The notes: a model not told the origin generated them from the letters alone. Positions 1 through 11,185 are shown, counted from the first letter of the stretch. The stretch is 64,000 nucleotides of DNA from Cocos nucifera (GCA_006176705.1 QRFJ01000085.1:392249-456248); one strand, 5' to 3'. Translations and numbers: made by a program.

Positions 1-802
1 ATTGGCAGCTTGACTAAATTTCATACTTTATTTTACACTAGTAGTTATTAAGACAAATATATATGTTGAGTGTCAACACTAAATTTACTGCATACTTTTA
101 ACTCTATGAAAGAGAAGTCAGGTAAATTAGAGTTCCTTGGCTTAACATGTGGTGAGTTACCTCCATGAATTGAACTAATGAAAAATAGTACTGACCATTT
201 GAAATATTGGAATCAGATGATGGCATCAAATATCAGAAATAAGATTTTACTCTACTACATCTGGTTGTTTATCATAGAGGTTAAGCTTTCAAGAATGAAT
301 GAACTAGGGTCTGTCTTCTAGATTTGATACATGAAAAATAGAATCTGATGGAGCTAGGGTTTCAGAAGGGTAATCCTAAGCTGAACAAATAATTTTTGTA
401 GCTTAGGTCTCCCTTTTGAACTTCTAAACTTCAAACTCTAAGCAATATGAAAAAACAAATAAAAAAAAATTCAACAACACTAATTTTGGTTTTAAAGAAT
501 GGATTTTTCTTCTCCTTACCCGGAAGGGGTGAGATTTTTCTTCTTGCTACCCAATAGGGGTACCGTGACTTTGGACGACCGTAATCGGTTCGGTGTAAGA
601 AAATAGAAAAGAAAGAAACTGACTCGGCAATGGACAGAATTTGCGGCAAGCAAGCAAGGAGAGGGAGGGGGTCTTTTATAAATTGAAGGATCCTAGGGTT
701 TGGCTATGATAGGACCCTATTTTCTAACCATAAATGGAGAAGAAGACTCCATTGGGAGTCTTTCTTCTCCTACCTCATATTTGTGTGTGTGTATATATAG
801 AG

Positions 803-838
803 GTAGACTAGGCTTCGATCGATCGGAACCTAGTCTAC
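803..838. repeat. 36-bp imperfect palindrome
   Basis: GTAGACTAGG at the left is mirrored by CCTAGTCTAC at the right around a central CGATCGATCG, with only a base or so mismatched per arm. It follows a short TG/TA microsatellite (783-800). No gene context tells what it does. Confidence 0.7.
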
Positions 839-929
839 ATCCGATCAGATCTCTGATCGTTCGATCAGCAAGCATCTTTGAACGCACGCATGAAAAAATG
901 CACCAGCTGAAAAAAGCGTGCACCTGCAC

Positions 930-1380
930 CTAAAAAAAATCATAAAAAAATAGGCCTACTGCTTAAAAAAAAAGAAAAAAATGCCTAAAAAAAGTAAAAA
1001 AATTAAAAAAAATAAACCTTTTTTAGCTTTTTTTTTAAAAAAAATTAATTTTTTCAAGCATTTTTGAAAAAAAAAAATTTTACCTGAAGGAGCCTTCAAG
1101 CGCCCTGAAGGTGCCTTTAGCGCGTCTGAAGGCGCCTTTAGGCCCAAAAAATTAAAAGTAAATTCAAAAAAATTTAAAAAAATTGAAAAAAATAGTGCCT
1201 AAAAGAAATACGCTAGAAAAAAAAAAGAGGGAGGGGTGGGGAAGGTGCTTTCCCTTTTTTGTTTGAATATTTTTTCAAACTTTTTTTAAGAATTTTTTTG
1301 GAATTTTTTTTAAACTTTTTTAGGTTTTTTTTAGAAAAATTTTTTCTAAATTTTTTTTCATGGATGTGAGGGTGGGGTTA
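930..1380. repeat. A/T homopolymer-rich low-complexity block
   Basis: Long runs of A, then of T, interrupted only by a short GC-richer stretch at 1085-1145. No coding potential. The apparent reading frames are translations of poly-A or poly-T. Confidence 0.75.
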
Positions 1381-1819
1381 ATGGTGCGCGACCAACTAGG
1401 CTACCACCTGGGTGTTGAGACAGGGCATTCAAGGAGAAAAAAATAGCCAGAGGCAAGAACCTAGAGTGAAAAGGTGGAAGAGGATGCCACATGTCAGGGC
1501 AACACGCAGAGTTTGTAGTGCCGACCCAACCTCCCCCTCCCTCTTTTCAATTCTGCCGTACAACTATCCAAATCCATTCATTCTCGTATTAAACCACCCC
1601 AACCTCATTTTCCACCTCTCATCCCTTCCCTCAACCCCATCTTCTCCCACTAAAATACTAAAATTATAAAAAAATCATAAAATAAAAAATAAATCAATTA
1701 CTTAAAATCATTAGTAGCAACTATGATAATTTTTAAATTTAGATTAAAAGATTCTAAAATAAAGATAACTTTTCTGAAATCACTCCGATCTTCGTCATCT
1801 CCTTCTCGCTCTTCTCTGC

Positions 1820-3270
1820 CACTACTAAAAAAAGGTGATTTATCGAAAAATTTTATCAAAAAAAAAAATTTTTATAATTATGATGGATGTTTCAAAAAAA
1901 AATTTAACTATAAAAAATTTTTCACAAAAAGTTTTCCACGAAAAATCTCTCACAAAAGTAACTTCCAAGAGATTTTCTGAGGAATTTTTTCCTCATAAAT
2001 GAGTTCTTAGTGAAAAATTTCTTATGAGAAATATTTTCACATAAAATTTCTCAAAAATTACTTTTATGAGGAATTTTCCAAGAAATTTTTTCCTTATAAA
2101 TAAATTCTTAGTGAAAAATTTTTGATGAAAAATATTTTCTCAAAAGATCTCTCGAAAATTACTTTTGCAAGAAATATTTTTCTCATTAATGAGTTATTAG
2201 TGAAAACTTTTTAATGAAAAATATTTTCTCGATAAATATCCATGGAAAATGACATTTGCAAGAGATTTTTTGAGAAATTTTTTCCATTATAAAAGTTTTC
2301 TTAGTGAAAAATTTTGATGAAAAAACTCCCTCGAAAAATCCCTTGGAAATCAGTTGTGCGAGGGATTCTTCAAGGAATTTTTTTTCTCATAGATGAGTTA
2401 TTAGCAAAAACTTTTGAATGAATAATCTTCCCTCGCTAAATCCCTCTGAAATTATTTTTGTGAGAGATTTTTCAAGAAATTTTTCCAGTCATACATGATT
2501 TCTTAGTGAAAAAACTTTAATGAAATTATTTCCTTGAAAAATTCCTCATAAATTAGTTATGCAAGGGATTTTTCAAGGGATTTTTCCATCATAAATAAGT
2601 TCTTAGTAAAAAATTTTTGATGAAAAATATTTCCTCAGAAAATTTCTTGCAAAAGCAATTTTCGAGGGATAAAAAAGTTTCCCTCAAAAAATTCCTTGCA
2701 AAAGTAATTTTTGAGGGATTTTTTGAGGAAGTTTTTTCATCAAACTTTTTTCATTAAGAAATCATTTATGAGAAAAAATCTTTCAAAAATTCCTTGAAAA
2801 TTACTTTTGCGATGGATTTGCCAAGAAAAGTTTTTCCTCGTAAATGAGTTCTTAGTAAAAAACTTTTGATGAAAAACATTCCCTCAGAAAAGCCCTCACA
2901 AAAATATTTTTCGAGGAATTTTCTAGGGATTCTTCTCTCAAAAAAGATTCCTTTGGGTATGACTTTTGATTAAACAAGTCTCTCGAAAAAATTCTTGAAA
3001 AATCAGTTTCTTAGGGATTTGCCAAGGGATCTTAGTTAAATTATTTTATTATAATCTTTTTCGAGGAATTTTCCTAGAGATTTTAAATAAATTATTTTTT
3101 ATATTATTTTTGAGGGACTTTCTAATGGATATAAAAAAATATTTATTTAAATGATTTTCAAAGGGAACGCTAATAAATTATTTATTTACATGATTTTTTG
3201 AGGGCTTTTTCTAGGGATTTCAAAAAATTATTTATTTAATGATTTTTTGAGGGATTTTGCTGGGGGATTG
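1820..3270. repeat. CACTA-1 left subterminal repeat array
   Basis: Degenerate repetitions of the theme GAGGGATTTTTCAAGGAATT, a short spacer, then GAGTTCTTAGTGAAAAA and GATGAAAAATATT. Units are roughly 100-130 bp and diverged. The same theme appears reverse-complemented at 7740-8370. In CACTA families such arrays bind the element's own DNA-binding protein; that role is inferred here. Confidence 0.75.
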
Positions 3271-3996
3271 CCAATAAATTAATTATCTACTATATTGTTA
3301 ACTCTTAACTATCTAGCATATTCTTAATATTAATTAACTCTTACATATCTTGATTATATATACATAATTAATAGCTAGAAAGTAATGTATATTAATTATT
3401 GAATATGTCCTACACATCTTAATTAATTATTAATGAATATATATATTGAATAAATCTAGTTGGTTTAGGATCTATATATGGGGAACGCTACAGAGCCACC
3501 ACATGGGATTTCAAGCATATTTTATGATTGCTATTCAGGGGATTCGAAATGGAATGAACAGGACTGCAAATGAGTCATGCCACTCAATCATGAGCTATTT
3601 GAGCTCGACTCGGATCCTAGCTCAACTTGACTCGACCGATATCGAGCTCGAGTAGCTCGATTATATTTTAGAGTCAAGCTAAGCCCAATTTGGCTAATTT
3701 CCATCCCAACTCGACTAAGCCCTCGTTCACTTGAAGGGACTGTGAATTTATGACTTTAGAGTCCAGGTTGGTCCATCCACTCCCAAATCCCTTCCTAGTC
3801 CTCCTCATCAGAAAATTCATCAGAAACAACTCCATCAGAAAATCCATCAATTTTTTAAAATTATTATAATAATAAAAAATCCATGAAAAAATCTATTATA
3901 TTTATTTAATATTTTTATCATAATATATAGTAAGAGGTTCTATAAGGTTGTTTACAAAAATAATTTCCATAATATTTAGCAATATTAGCATGCATG

Positions 3997-4456
3997 TTTC
4001 TTGACAAAGTTTGGCATGCATGTGGTGTCTATGAATCTGTATATGTCATGTCCCAATAAGTGCATGTTGTAAAATTTAAATTTTATATATGTAATTATTT
4101 TTTTATTTTTAGGATGCAATTACAAAATTACATGTGATTTTTTTGCTGTTTCAACAAAATTGAGTGAATAGAATTGGCAACCAATTATTTGCTTTTAATT
4201 TCTCTTAAGTTGAAATTAAGGCCTATTTTCTTGAGAAAGTTTGGCATGCATCTGGTGTCTAAGAATTTGCCATATTCCAACAAATGCATATTATAAAATT
4301 CAAATTCTATAAATATAATTATTATTTTTTTTTTATTTTGAGGATGTAATTACAAAATTACATGTGATTTTTTTGCTATTTCAACAAAATTGAGTGAATA
4401 GAATTGGCAACCAATTGTTTGCTTTTAATTTCTCTTAAGTTGAAGTTAAGGTCTAT
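3997..4456. repeat. Tandem direct duplication, 2 x 230 bp
   Basis: Two adjacent copies start with TTTCTTGA at 3997 and 4227. Both contain AAAGTTTGGCATGCAT, a TACAAAATTACATGTGATTT block and the GAATTGGCAACCAATT motif, in the same order and spacing. The copies differ at scattered positions. It lies inside CACTA-1, upstream of the VAC14 fragment. Confidence 0.85.
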
Positions 4457-4539
4457 TTGGGCTATGTCAATTTAAAGTTAATGCTTTGGATTGAGTCTGT
4501 TTGAGGTTGAGTACTGAGTACTGCTAACTGAGCTCAAGG

Positions 4540-4915
4540 CCCTCCAAATGGTCATTGGCTAAATCACTTGGGCCAAAAATGGCCATTTCTCCCCATCCCA
4601 AATCCAGATCCCACCTCACCGCCACCTCATTCGTGATAGGCCAATCCCACCGCCCACGCCGTCGTTCGTGACAGGCCAGTCCCACCGCCACATCTTCGTT
4701 TGCCGCCGTGCAGACCGACACTACCCTCGCCATGCCGCCGTGCAGACCGATGCCACCCTTGCCGTGCCGCCTGGCCACGCTGCAGTGCAGACCGATGCTG
4801 CCCTTGCCGTGCCGCCTCGCTGTGCCCTCACTATGCCGCCGTGCAAACCGCCGCCACTCTCGCCGTGCCGCCTAGCCACGCCGCCGTGCAGACCGACGCT
4901 GTCCTCGCCTATTTG
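4540..4915. repeat. GC-rich degenerate repeat block
   Basis: Sharply GC-richer than the surroundings. Built from repeats of GCCGCCGTGCAGACCGA followed by a CCCTTGCCGTGCCGCC-like half, with a related CGTGACAGGCCAGTCCCACC theme at its left. Open frames exist on both strands, but they are low-complexity translations of the repeat and not a recognised protein. It abuts the VAC14 fragment, so it may be captured 5' flanking DNA or a secondary expansion. Confidence 0.6.
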
Positions 4916-4981
4916 ATTGTAGAGGAGGAGAAGGTCCGGAAGGGCCTCTGTGTTCCGATTTTGATCAGTTAAAGATCTCCG

Positions 4982-5493
4982 GCGGGAATTTTCCAGTCCA
5001 TAATTCCGGTGGCCGTTCTGAATAACCTCTTGGATAAGCTTTATGAGAAGAGGAAAAATGCGACCCTGGAGGTATGGTATCTTCATTCTTTAGTTTTTGT
5101 TTGTCTTGGTTCTTGAGCGCTTCAGGGGGGTTGGAGTTCCCAATAGTCGTTATTGATTTGAAATTGGTAAAACTAGGTGGAATGGATCGTGAAGCAACTC
5201 GCAGTAGCAGGAGAGCATGAAAAGATCAATGCGGTGATCAATATGTTGAACGTGGACCTCACCTACTCTCCGCAAGCTAATCATCGAAAGGTTGGTTGCG
5301 TTGGTTTTTTCTTTTTTTTTTTGGCTCAAAAGAAATTTAAGATGTACTTCTGCAGTTTACTTCGGTGTTATAAAACTCTCTTGTTGTTTTATTTGATTTT
5401 TAATGCTCGTTGTCTTTTAAAATGCAGGGTGGATTGATAGGGCTTGCGGCGGTGACAGTTGGGTTGACAAAAGAAGCTGCTCCGTATCTGGAG
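4982..5493 (+). pseudogene. VAC14: VAC14 gene fragment (first three coding exons) captured in CACTA-1
   Basis: VAC14 is the HEAT-repeat scaffold of the PIKfyve/Fab1 complex that makes PtdIns(3,5)P2 on endosome and vacuole membranes. Three exons are visible: 4982-5071 (includes DKLYEKRKNATLE), 5177-5290 (38 codons, ending PQANHRK) and 5428-5493 (22 codons, starting GGLIGLAA). The NHRK-GGLIGLAA junction is a hallmark of VAC14 across eukaryotes. All splice borders are GT/AG and no stop interrupts the roughly 85 codons. The start codon position reads CCG, and an in-frame TAA lies just upstream (4970-4972), so the native start is lost. The family's next segment (beginning near QIVPPVL in plants) is absent before the transposon gene at 6463. 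VAC14 is several hundred residues long, so this is an N-terminal scrap. The identification is from memory of the family, without a search. Confidence 0.85.
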
Positions 5494-6462
5494 GTATGAA
5501 CTGTACTTCTCGTTTGGGCATTATTTTGGATGAAACTTGTGTTGTGGTGATTAGGAGGTTGCGCGAAGGGGATGGGTGCTGTAAAATGTTTTGGAATAAT
5601 ATAAAGAAGTGGAGTAGAAAACATGAGAAGAATAATTTGATCAATCAATGACAACCGGTGAACGCACTGGTGTTAGATCACATATGTACAATATTCAGAT
5701 AAATTGAGCCAGTCAACTTTTTGAACTGTAGTTTGAAGTATGGATGCCTGATTATAACGTGTCACCATTTGCTCTGTAGTTGATTTCTTTAGAAGCTTTA
5801 TTTGGTTTTTGATTGTAGATTTAAATGTTGGTTGGAGTCTAATCACAATGTCTGAATGGAATCTGAAACATGCTAGAAAAGCTTTTTCATGATTATGCTG
5901 GGTGTTAACTCTTTATCAAGATTTCTAGTTGTTTTGGTTTTGTTTTCCCCTCCATTTGAGGCAGCCAAAACCTATACAATAAAAAATAAATTATTTTATG
6001 AATGGATTGCTTTCTTTTGGTGGATCTCATAAACTCTAATTTGAATTCCTAAGGCTTCTTTTTTTCTCTTTATGTTTTCATTCTCCCATTAATAGATGCT
6101 TATAAACTCATCAAAATCCCATATGGAGGATGATTGTAGCTATCAAAGTTACTTGACTGTGTACTCCATACTTATATTATGAACCTATTTATCTAATTTG
6201 AAAAGAAAATGACATATAGAATTACTTGACTATGGAAGAAGAGTTCTTGTTTATCAAAGAGAAATGGGCTTATATTTGCTTCATCAATGAGGCCTTTAAG
6301 CCTTACGTACCCTCTCATTTTGAAAACAATGATGTTTACTGAGGCATCTCTTCCTAATTGTGAGTTGCATGTTTATATTTAGCATAAAAACTTAATTATG
6401 TGTAATTCCACAAGTGTGGATAATAGTCACTGATATGTTTAACGAGGCGCCTTGTAAAAATC
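5494..6462. other. Intron-like or spacer sequence between VAC14 fragment and transposon gene
   Basis: Begins with a good splice donor (GTATGA) after VAC14 exon 3 and continues as AT-rich, T-tract-rich sequence of intron character. I see no further VAC14 exon. It may be the truncated third intron of VAC14 joined to transposon DNA; the join cannot be placed exactly. Confidence 0.5.
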
Positions 6463-7451
6463 ATGACTGCAAGTCAGATTGAATTGAGGAGGATGTATGA
6501 TAGGAGTTGTGGAAATATTAGGATAGTGATGAGTTTCAAACCCAAAAGTCAGAAGAACAAGAAGAATCGTGCATCCAATTATGGTGGATTAGGCTTCCCA
6601 CTTCGCACTGATGGTTCTAACAGCATTAACAATCATGCTACAAGATTGGTATTGATTTATTCTTTGTGATACTTTTTCTTTGTTTATTATCAATGCATCT
6701 TATTCTTTATCCATTTATTAATAATATAACTTTTGTTTTAAAAGTTGCTAATATTGTTAGTGTCATGAAATTTAGATACAAAAGTTGAACCAGACATCAA
6801 TATTGGATGAGCTCTTCAGACACACCTATCAAAAGAAAAAATATTATCATTAGTGGGTGAATAAGACGGCAGAAACAGCATATGTAAGTATTCAAAAAAA
6901 TTATAATTCATATATTTATATTATTTGTATGCTTGACTCATTGTATTTAATATTTTGTGTAGACTAGTTTTATATAGAAGTGGCAAGAGGTGCAATCAAG
7001 TCAGAGCTTGATTGGAAAGGATGGTGCAAAATCATCATAGTAGCGGTCTCAACCATCCATGATGCATGTTTGGAAAGGAAGTGAACAAGGGATGGATTTA
7101 TGGATTTGGATCATAGGCTAGCTTATTAATAGGCTCCTCTACCGCACATCCTCATGAGTCCTTAAGGAGTGGATTTAGGAGCGAGAGAAGATATATAGTA
7201 TGTTTGAGACCGCATCTACTCGAAATGAAGAGTTAGCTACTTAGAATAATTAATTAGTAATCCAGAACAAGTGAATTAACCACTCAAAACAGTGACTTAG
7301 CTGCTCGTGTTTCTCGTATGGAGGAGTTCATGCATCTTATGATGAAGAAGATGCAGGTGTTTTCAACATCGCCTCCAGCTGCTACTTCTGCAAATGATAA
7401 TGATTATGATGAGGACAATGATGATGATCAGGAGGAGGATGGTCACTTATG
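6463..7451 (+). pseudogene. Decayed CACTA accessory protein gene (PTTA/En-Spm type, Transposase_24-like)
   Basis: Three coding islands keep the order of the plant PTTA/En-Spm protein. Segment 1 (6463-6650) has KNKKNRAS followed by a glycine and serine-containing stretch, then a GT donor. Segment 2 (about 6780-6895) has ELFRHTYQKKK and one in-frame stop, then GTAAGT. Segment 3 (about 6965-7451) has GWIYGFGS, a stop, a Q/N-rich stretch resembling a coiled coil around SRMEEFMHLMMKKM, and an acidic D/E tail ending EEDGHL. Several stops replace expected Gln codons (CAA or CAG to TAA or TAG). At least one frameshift lies near 7265. The family protein binds subterminal repeats; this copy is not functional as it stands. 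Confidence 0.65.
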
Positions 7452-7739
7452 ATTTTCTTTTTTTACTATGATTAGAATAATGATATTTGTGATACTTATT
7501 TCTTTTCTAATGAACTTGAATATGACGAGGATGATGATACTTTTGGAATTTCTATTATGATTTTGATATTTATGATATTTTTGGATATGATGGCCACTTT
7601 TTTCTTTTGTAATGATTATGATTTTATATTAGGATTAATATGCTATATTTATGAATATAAATTTATTGTTATATGGATTATTTATATATCACTAGGTATA
7701 TTTAAAAAAAAAGATATTTCAGATTTTTCTAATGATTAG

Positions 7740-8370
7740 ATTTAAACAGTGCTTGGGATATCTTCATCGAAAAGATGTTTTGCAAGAAACATTTTTCTCT
7801 TGGAAAGTCATTTTGCAAGGGATTATTTCCTCAAAAAATTATTTAGTAAGGGATAATTCCCTCAAAAATATAGAAAAGACATTGGAAAATTTTAAAAAAT
7901 TCTTTGAAAAATTCCTTAAAAAATCTCTCGCAAACTTTTCCTTGGAAAATCCCTCAGTAAATTTTTCTTAGAAAATCCCTTGGTAAATCTCTCACAAAAT
8001 TTCTTGAAGAATTTCTCTCGGAAACTCCTTTAGAAAGATTTCCTCAAAAAATTCTTTAATAAATTTTCCTCGCAAAATCCCTTGGTACATTTTCCTTGGA
8101 GAATTTTCCTCGGAAAGATTTCCTCAAAAAATTTCTTGGTAAATTTTTCTCAAAAAATCCCTTGGAGAATTTACCTCTGAAAATCCGTCAGAAGTTTCCA
8201 AGAAAAAATACTATTGGAAAATCTATCAAAAAATAAAATTCCTCAAAAAATTCCCTCAAAAAAATTTGTGAGGGTTTTTGCGACAATCTTTTTTTCATCA
8301 AAATTCTATTGAAAATACAAATTTCTGACGGACTTTTTCTTGTTTCCCTTGAAAAATCCCTCTTGTAGTG
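7740..8370. repeat. CACTA-1 right subterminal repeat array
   Basis: Many repetitions of CCTCGCAAAATCCCTTGG-like and CCTCAAAAAATTCC-like motifs, the reverse complement of the left array. It ends in GAAAAATCCCTCTTGTAGTG, the transposon terminus, and is followed by TGC. Confidence 0.8.
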
Positions 8371-8373
8371 TGC

Positions 8374-8943
8374 CTCCTCACCACCCCCTTGCACCCTTTG
8401 CCTCCTCCTATCTCTCTCCACCACTACCCTTTGCCTCCTCACCGCCTTCGCTTGCCGTACCTCCTTGGCCCTGGTGAGAAAAAACCCCAACTAAAGCCTA
8501 AGAAACTGCTATAATCTTTGTGCTCTCCTTCTCACTCTCCTCCATGCGATGCCACAGCTTGCACAAAAACCCATATACCCAAGAAAAAACCCCAACCCTC
8601 CATGCGATGCCTCTTTCTGTTCCTCTTATCCACGTGTCAAAGAGGGACCCATATGCTCGAGAAAATACCCCAACCCTTGCACGATGTCTCCCTCCTTCCC
8701 TCTTATCCATGTGTCAAAGGAGGCGTTGGGAGAAAAACATATGTGGTAGATGGAGACTTCTCTACACCTCCGTTGGCACATTGGAGGCTTGGAGTAGCTG
8801 AATGGGGAAGCTTTAATGGTGGCGGGGGTTTACACATAAAGCGTGGCTCGAGAAAAAACCCCAACCCTTCGTGTGATGCCTCCCTCTGTTCATCTTATCC
8901 ACGTGTCAAATGGGGCATTCGGGAAAAAAATATATTTATGTTG
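8374..8943. repeat. Degenerate repeats of about 60 bp between CACTA-1 and Copia-3
   Basis: After a CT-rich stretch (8374-8470) the motif ACCCCAACCC, then a GCGATGCCTC-like block, then CTTATCCACGTGTCAAA occurs three times (near 8590-8642, 8665-8718 and 8857-8910), with a partial copy near 8540. Open frames through it are repeat translations. CACGTG (G-box-like) recurs in each unit, which may be incidental. Confidence 0.6.
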
Positions 8944-9643
8944 TGGGAGTCTAGCCAGAACACCACCACCTCAAAATCTTTTTGATACTGCTTACATTGC
9001 ACTCGATCACGTGTAGATACTGTAAGAAAAAAAAAAGAAGAATTAAAGATAAGAGACTGTACACAATTAAGTACATAGACTAGACTAAGGTCTACCTCTA
9101 CGAGATGTAAAAACTTCACCATGAGAGAAAAATCAAATAAATATAAGAGAAGCTTACCACTCAATCCTTATACAAGAGTCTCTTAATAAGAAGTCCTAAA
9201 ATTCTTATAAAAGCTCTTTAAAATCTCATAAGAAGCCTCTCAGCATCTTCAGAATGTCATCAACTCTTCGATAAAATAAATAATTCATCAATCAAAATTA
9301 TATAGATATCAAAATCATCAAAATAGTATTTTAATAACGAATCTAGTCCCAAATCCACTCAAGAACCATTCTGAACCATCCAATTATGACTGGCTCAAAT
9401 CAGAGCCATCCGATTGCATAAATTAGTCCAAATCAAGCCCAGATCGCTCCTGAATCATCGGATCATGATTGGCTCACTCTAGACCACTTGATCGCACATT
9501 CGATCCACCTAACACCTGTGTGCCATGTGAAATTGCTGGAAAACTGATGCCAATCCATCATGGACCTAATGAAACTGGTGGAAAATGGCCTGCTAGTCCA
9601 CAACTATGCACGTGGATAACAGACCTCACCCACTACCGGATAC
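8944..9643 (-). mobile_element. Copia-3, left LTR, outer part
   Basis: Bases 8946-9240 align by eye along their whole length with 42620-42905 (CACCACCTC, then CATTGCACT, then GTACACAA, then TACAAGAGTCT, in order). The second of these sits directly upstream of a Copia primer site and gag. I therefore read this as the 3' LTR of the same old minus-strand element, ending in CA on the minus strand (TG at 8944). The LTR is interrupted at 9643 by CACTA-2, and 16053-16442 is probably its continuation. 9300-9640 has no other assignment. Confidence 0.55.
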
Positions 9644-10060
9644 CACTATAAGAATTCTGACTATTAGCAATGGCTAAACGCCATTGCTAATAGTCTATAT
9701 GCCATCGTTAATAATTTTACCATCGCTAATACCATCGTAAAATCTAATCTAAAAACTTTTTATTGCTAATTATCATTAATAAATTAGCAATGGCATTAGC
9801 AACAAAGATGTCATCGCTAAAAATTTTAATTTTTATTAGTTAAACTGATAAAAATCTATTAGCGATGATATTTTTATTGCTAATGCTGTCACTAATATTT
9901 TTTTAAAAAAATTTAAAAAACTATTAGTGATGAAAATTTTATCACTAATGCCATCACTAATTTTTTTTTAATTTTAAAAAATTATTAGTGACAGCAATCT
10001 ACCATCGCTAATACCATTGCTAATAATTTTTAATTTTTTTTAAAATTTTAATTAAATAAT
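9644..10060. repeat. CACTA-2 left subterminal array
   Basis: Tandem-like repetition of ATTAGCAATGGC, GCCATCGCTAAT and variants in both orientations at 20-60-base spacing. Many pairs can fold on each other. The same motif dominates 13845-16052. Confidence 0.8.
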
Positions 10061-10189
10061 TTAAAATCTATTAATAAATAATAATATTTTTTAAAATATA
10101 TTAAAAAAGATAATGACTATTTAACATAATCATAAATATAAAATTAATTATATTATATTAAAAATATAAATTATATAATTTTAAATTGA

Positions 10190-11185
10190 GATACTACTTT
10201 ATAGGTATCAAAATTATATATAAATAAAAAAAAGGGGTAACATCCTCCTCGTCCTCCTGCTCATCTTCAGCAGCTGGTGGATAAGAGCCGAATATTCAGT
10301 ATTCTGAAATGAAGAAAAATAAAATATTATTTATAAATTTTGATATGGAGGCATATTTTTCGATACTCTCCTCAGATTCTCGAATAGATTATTCCTACAT
10401 ATTTTATTTTATGATACGAAGCTATAGACACCCCCGGTCCATTAATTAAATGGTTAGATTGAATTTTTAAACTTTAGATCTTCTTTTCTAACTCAAGCCT
10501 AGTTTAAATATGTAAAGCTTCTAAATATGAAAACTTCAAATAAGTAAAAAAGTTTACTAATAAAATTACTTGATGAGATGACTAGAACAATAAGCTAAGC
10601 TGATCGCTCAACCATGGATCTTGAAGATCCTCTATGACCGCATCGTGGATGGCATTCTAGATACTTTAAAGTTGCTAGCTTAGAAGCTTCTATACAACCT
10701 CCTCCATGTGGACATCGCTCTAAATCTAAAACATTAAGACCTGTGAGGATACCAAAGAAGATTGAGTCACTGGAGGGTCGAAGCTATGGCCGAATCTTAT
10801 GATCCAGCTCCTACTCCCCCTCTTGTGACCCTAAGCCATCCCTTAATATTAAGGATGGGCTAAATGGATGGATCATCACCATACCGCGCAATGACGTACT
10901 TCCCATAATCCACCTACACAATCTAATAAATACAGTTTGAATTCTTACCGCGATCTACCATAATCTAGAATCTAAATAATTACCAATCCTTCTAGACCGA
11001 TGTGTGGCCTTCTACAACTGCAGCTAGCTTGATGGATGATCCAGTTGCTGTGTCTACAATAAAGCGTACATATAAGAATTTTTATAGTTCTAGTAAAGAG
11101 CTTTTGTATAGATTTCTTAACAGTCTATCAGTCATAATATATATACCAATGGAGCTGCCCATGTAACTAATCGAATCCTATTGGG
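10190..11185 (-). pseudogene. CACTA-2 transposon-protein remnant
   Basis: Read on the minus strand, 11085-11175 gives MGSSIGIYIMTDRLLRNLY. This resembles the H/M-x-GS-x-x-x-x-x-x-x-x-RL segment of PTTA/En-Spm proteins and the comparable segment HTDGSFGTHVVIDRL in the related relic at 52140-53780. An acidic stretch follows downstream (DDEDDE-like, near 11300-11340 and again near 10240). Frames are interrupted throughout. The assignment is weak and rests on the two relics resembling each other and on location inside a CACTA-like element. Confidence 0.4.

Larger units (their letters stand above)
1..1816. other. AT-rich flank without recognisable gene
   Basis: No open reading frame here resembles a known protein and I see no RNA gene. 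The first 650 bases are ordinary AT-rich sequence. A homopolymer-rich block lies at 930-1380, and a short run of similar GC-richer motifs (GAAGG and GCGCCTTTAG-like) lies at 1085-1145. The stretch 1785-1816 is CT-rich and continues into 8374 once the CACTA element and one target copy are removed, so it is the left half of the insertion site. Confidence 0.6.
1820..8370 (+). mobile_element. CACTA (En/Spm-type) DNA transposon, CACTA-1
   Basis: The left end reads CACTACTAAAA and the right end reads CTTGTAGTG, so both termini begin CACTAC when read inward. The element is flanked by the 3-bp target duplication TGC (1817-1819 and 8371-8373), the duplication length typical of CACTA elements. Subterminal arrays of GAGGGATTTT-like motifs sit in opposite orientation at the two ends (1820-3270 and 7740-8370). 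Inside are a VAC14 exon fragment (4982-5493) and a decayed transposon-protein gene (6463-7451), both on the plus strand. I see no TnpD-type transposase, so the 6.55-kb element is probably non-autonomous. Ends, target duplication and accessory protein all agree. Confidence 0.85.

Noticed and set aside
431..1147. Short open frames in the left flank
   Set aside because: Phe/Lys-rich translations of poly-T and poly-A tracts without any domain.
4668..5086. Overlapping open frames on both strands in the GC-rich block
   Set aside because: They are Pro/Ala/Arg-rich translations of a short repeat, open in several frames at once, with no domain.
4982..5493. A functional VAC14 gene
   Set aside because: Only about 85 codons, start codon lost, no following exons in the window, and located inside a transposon with intact ends.
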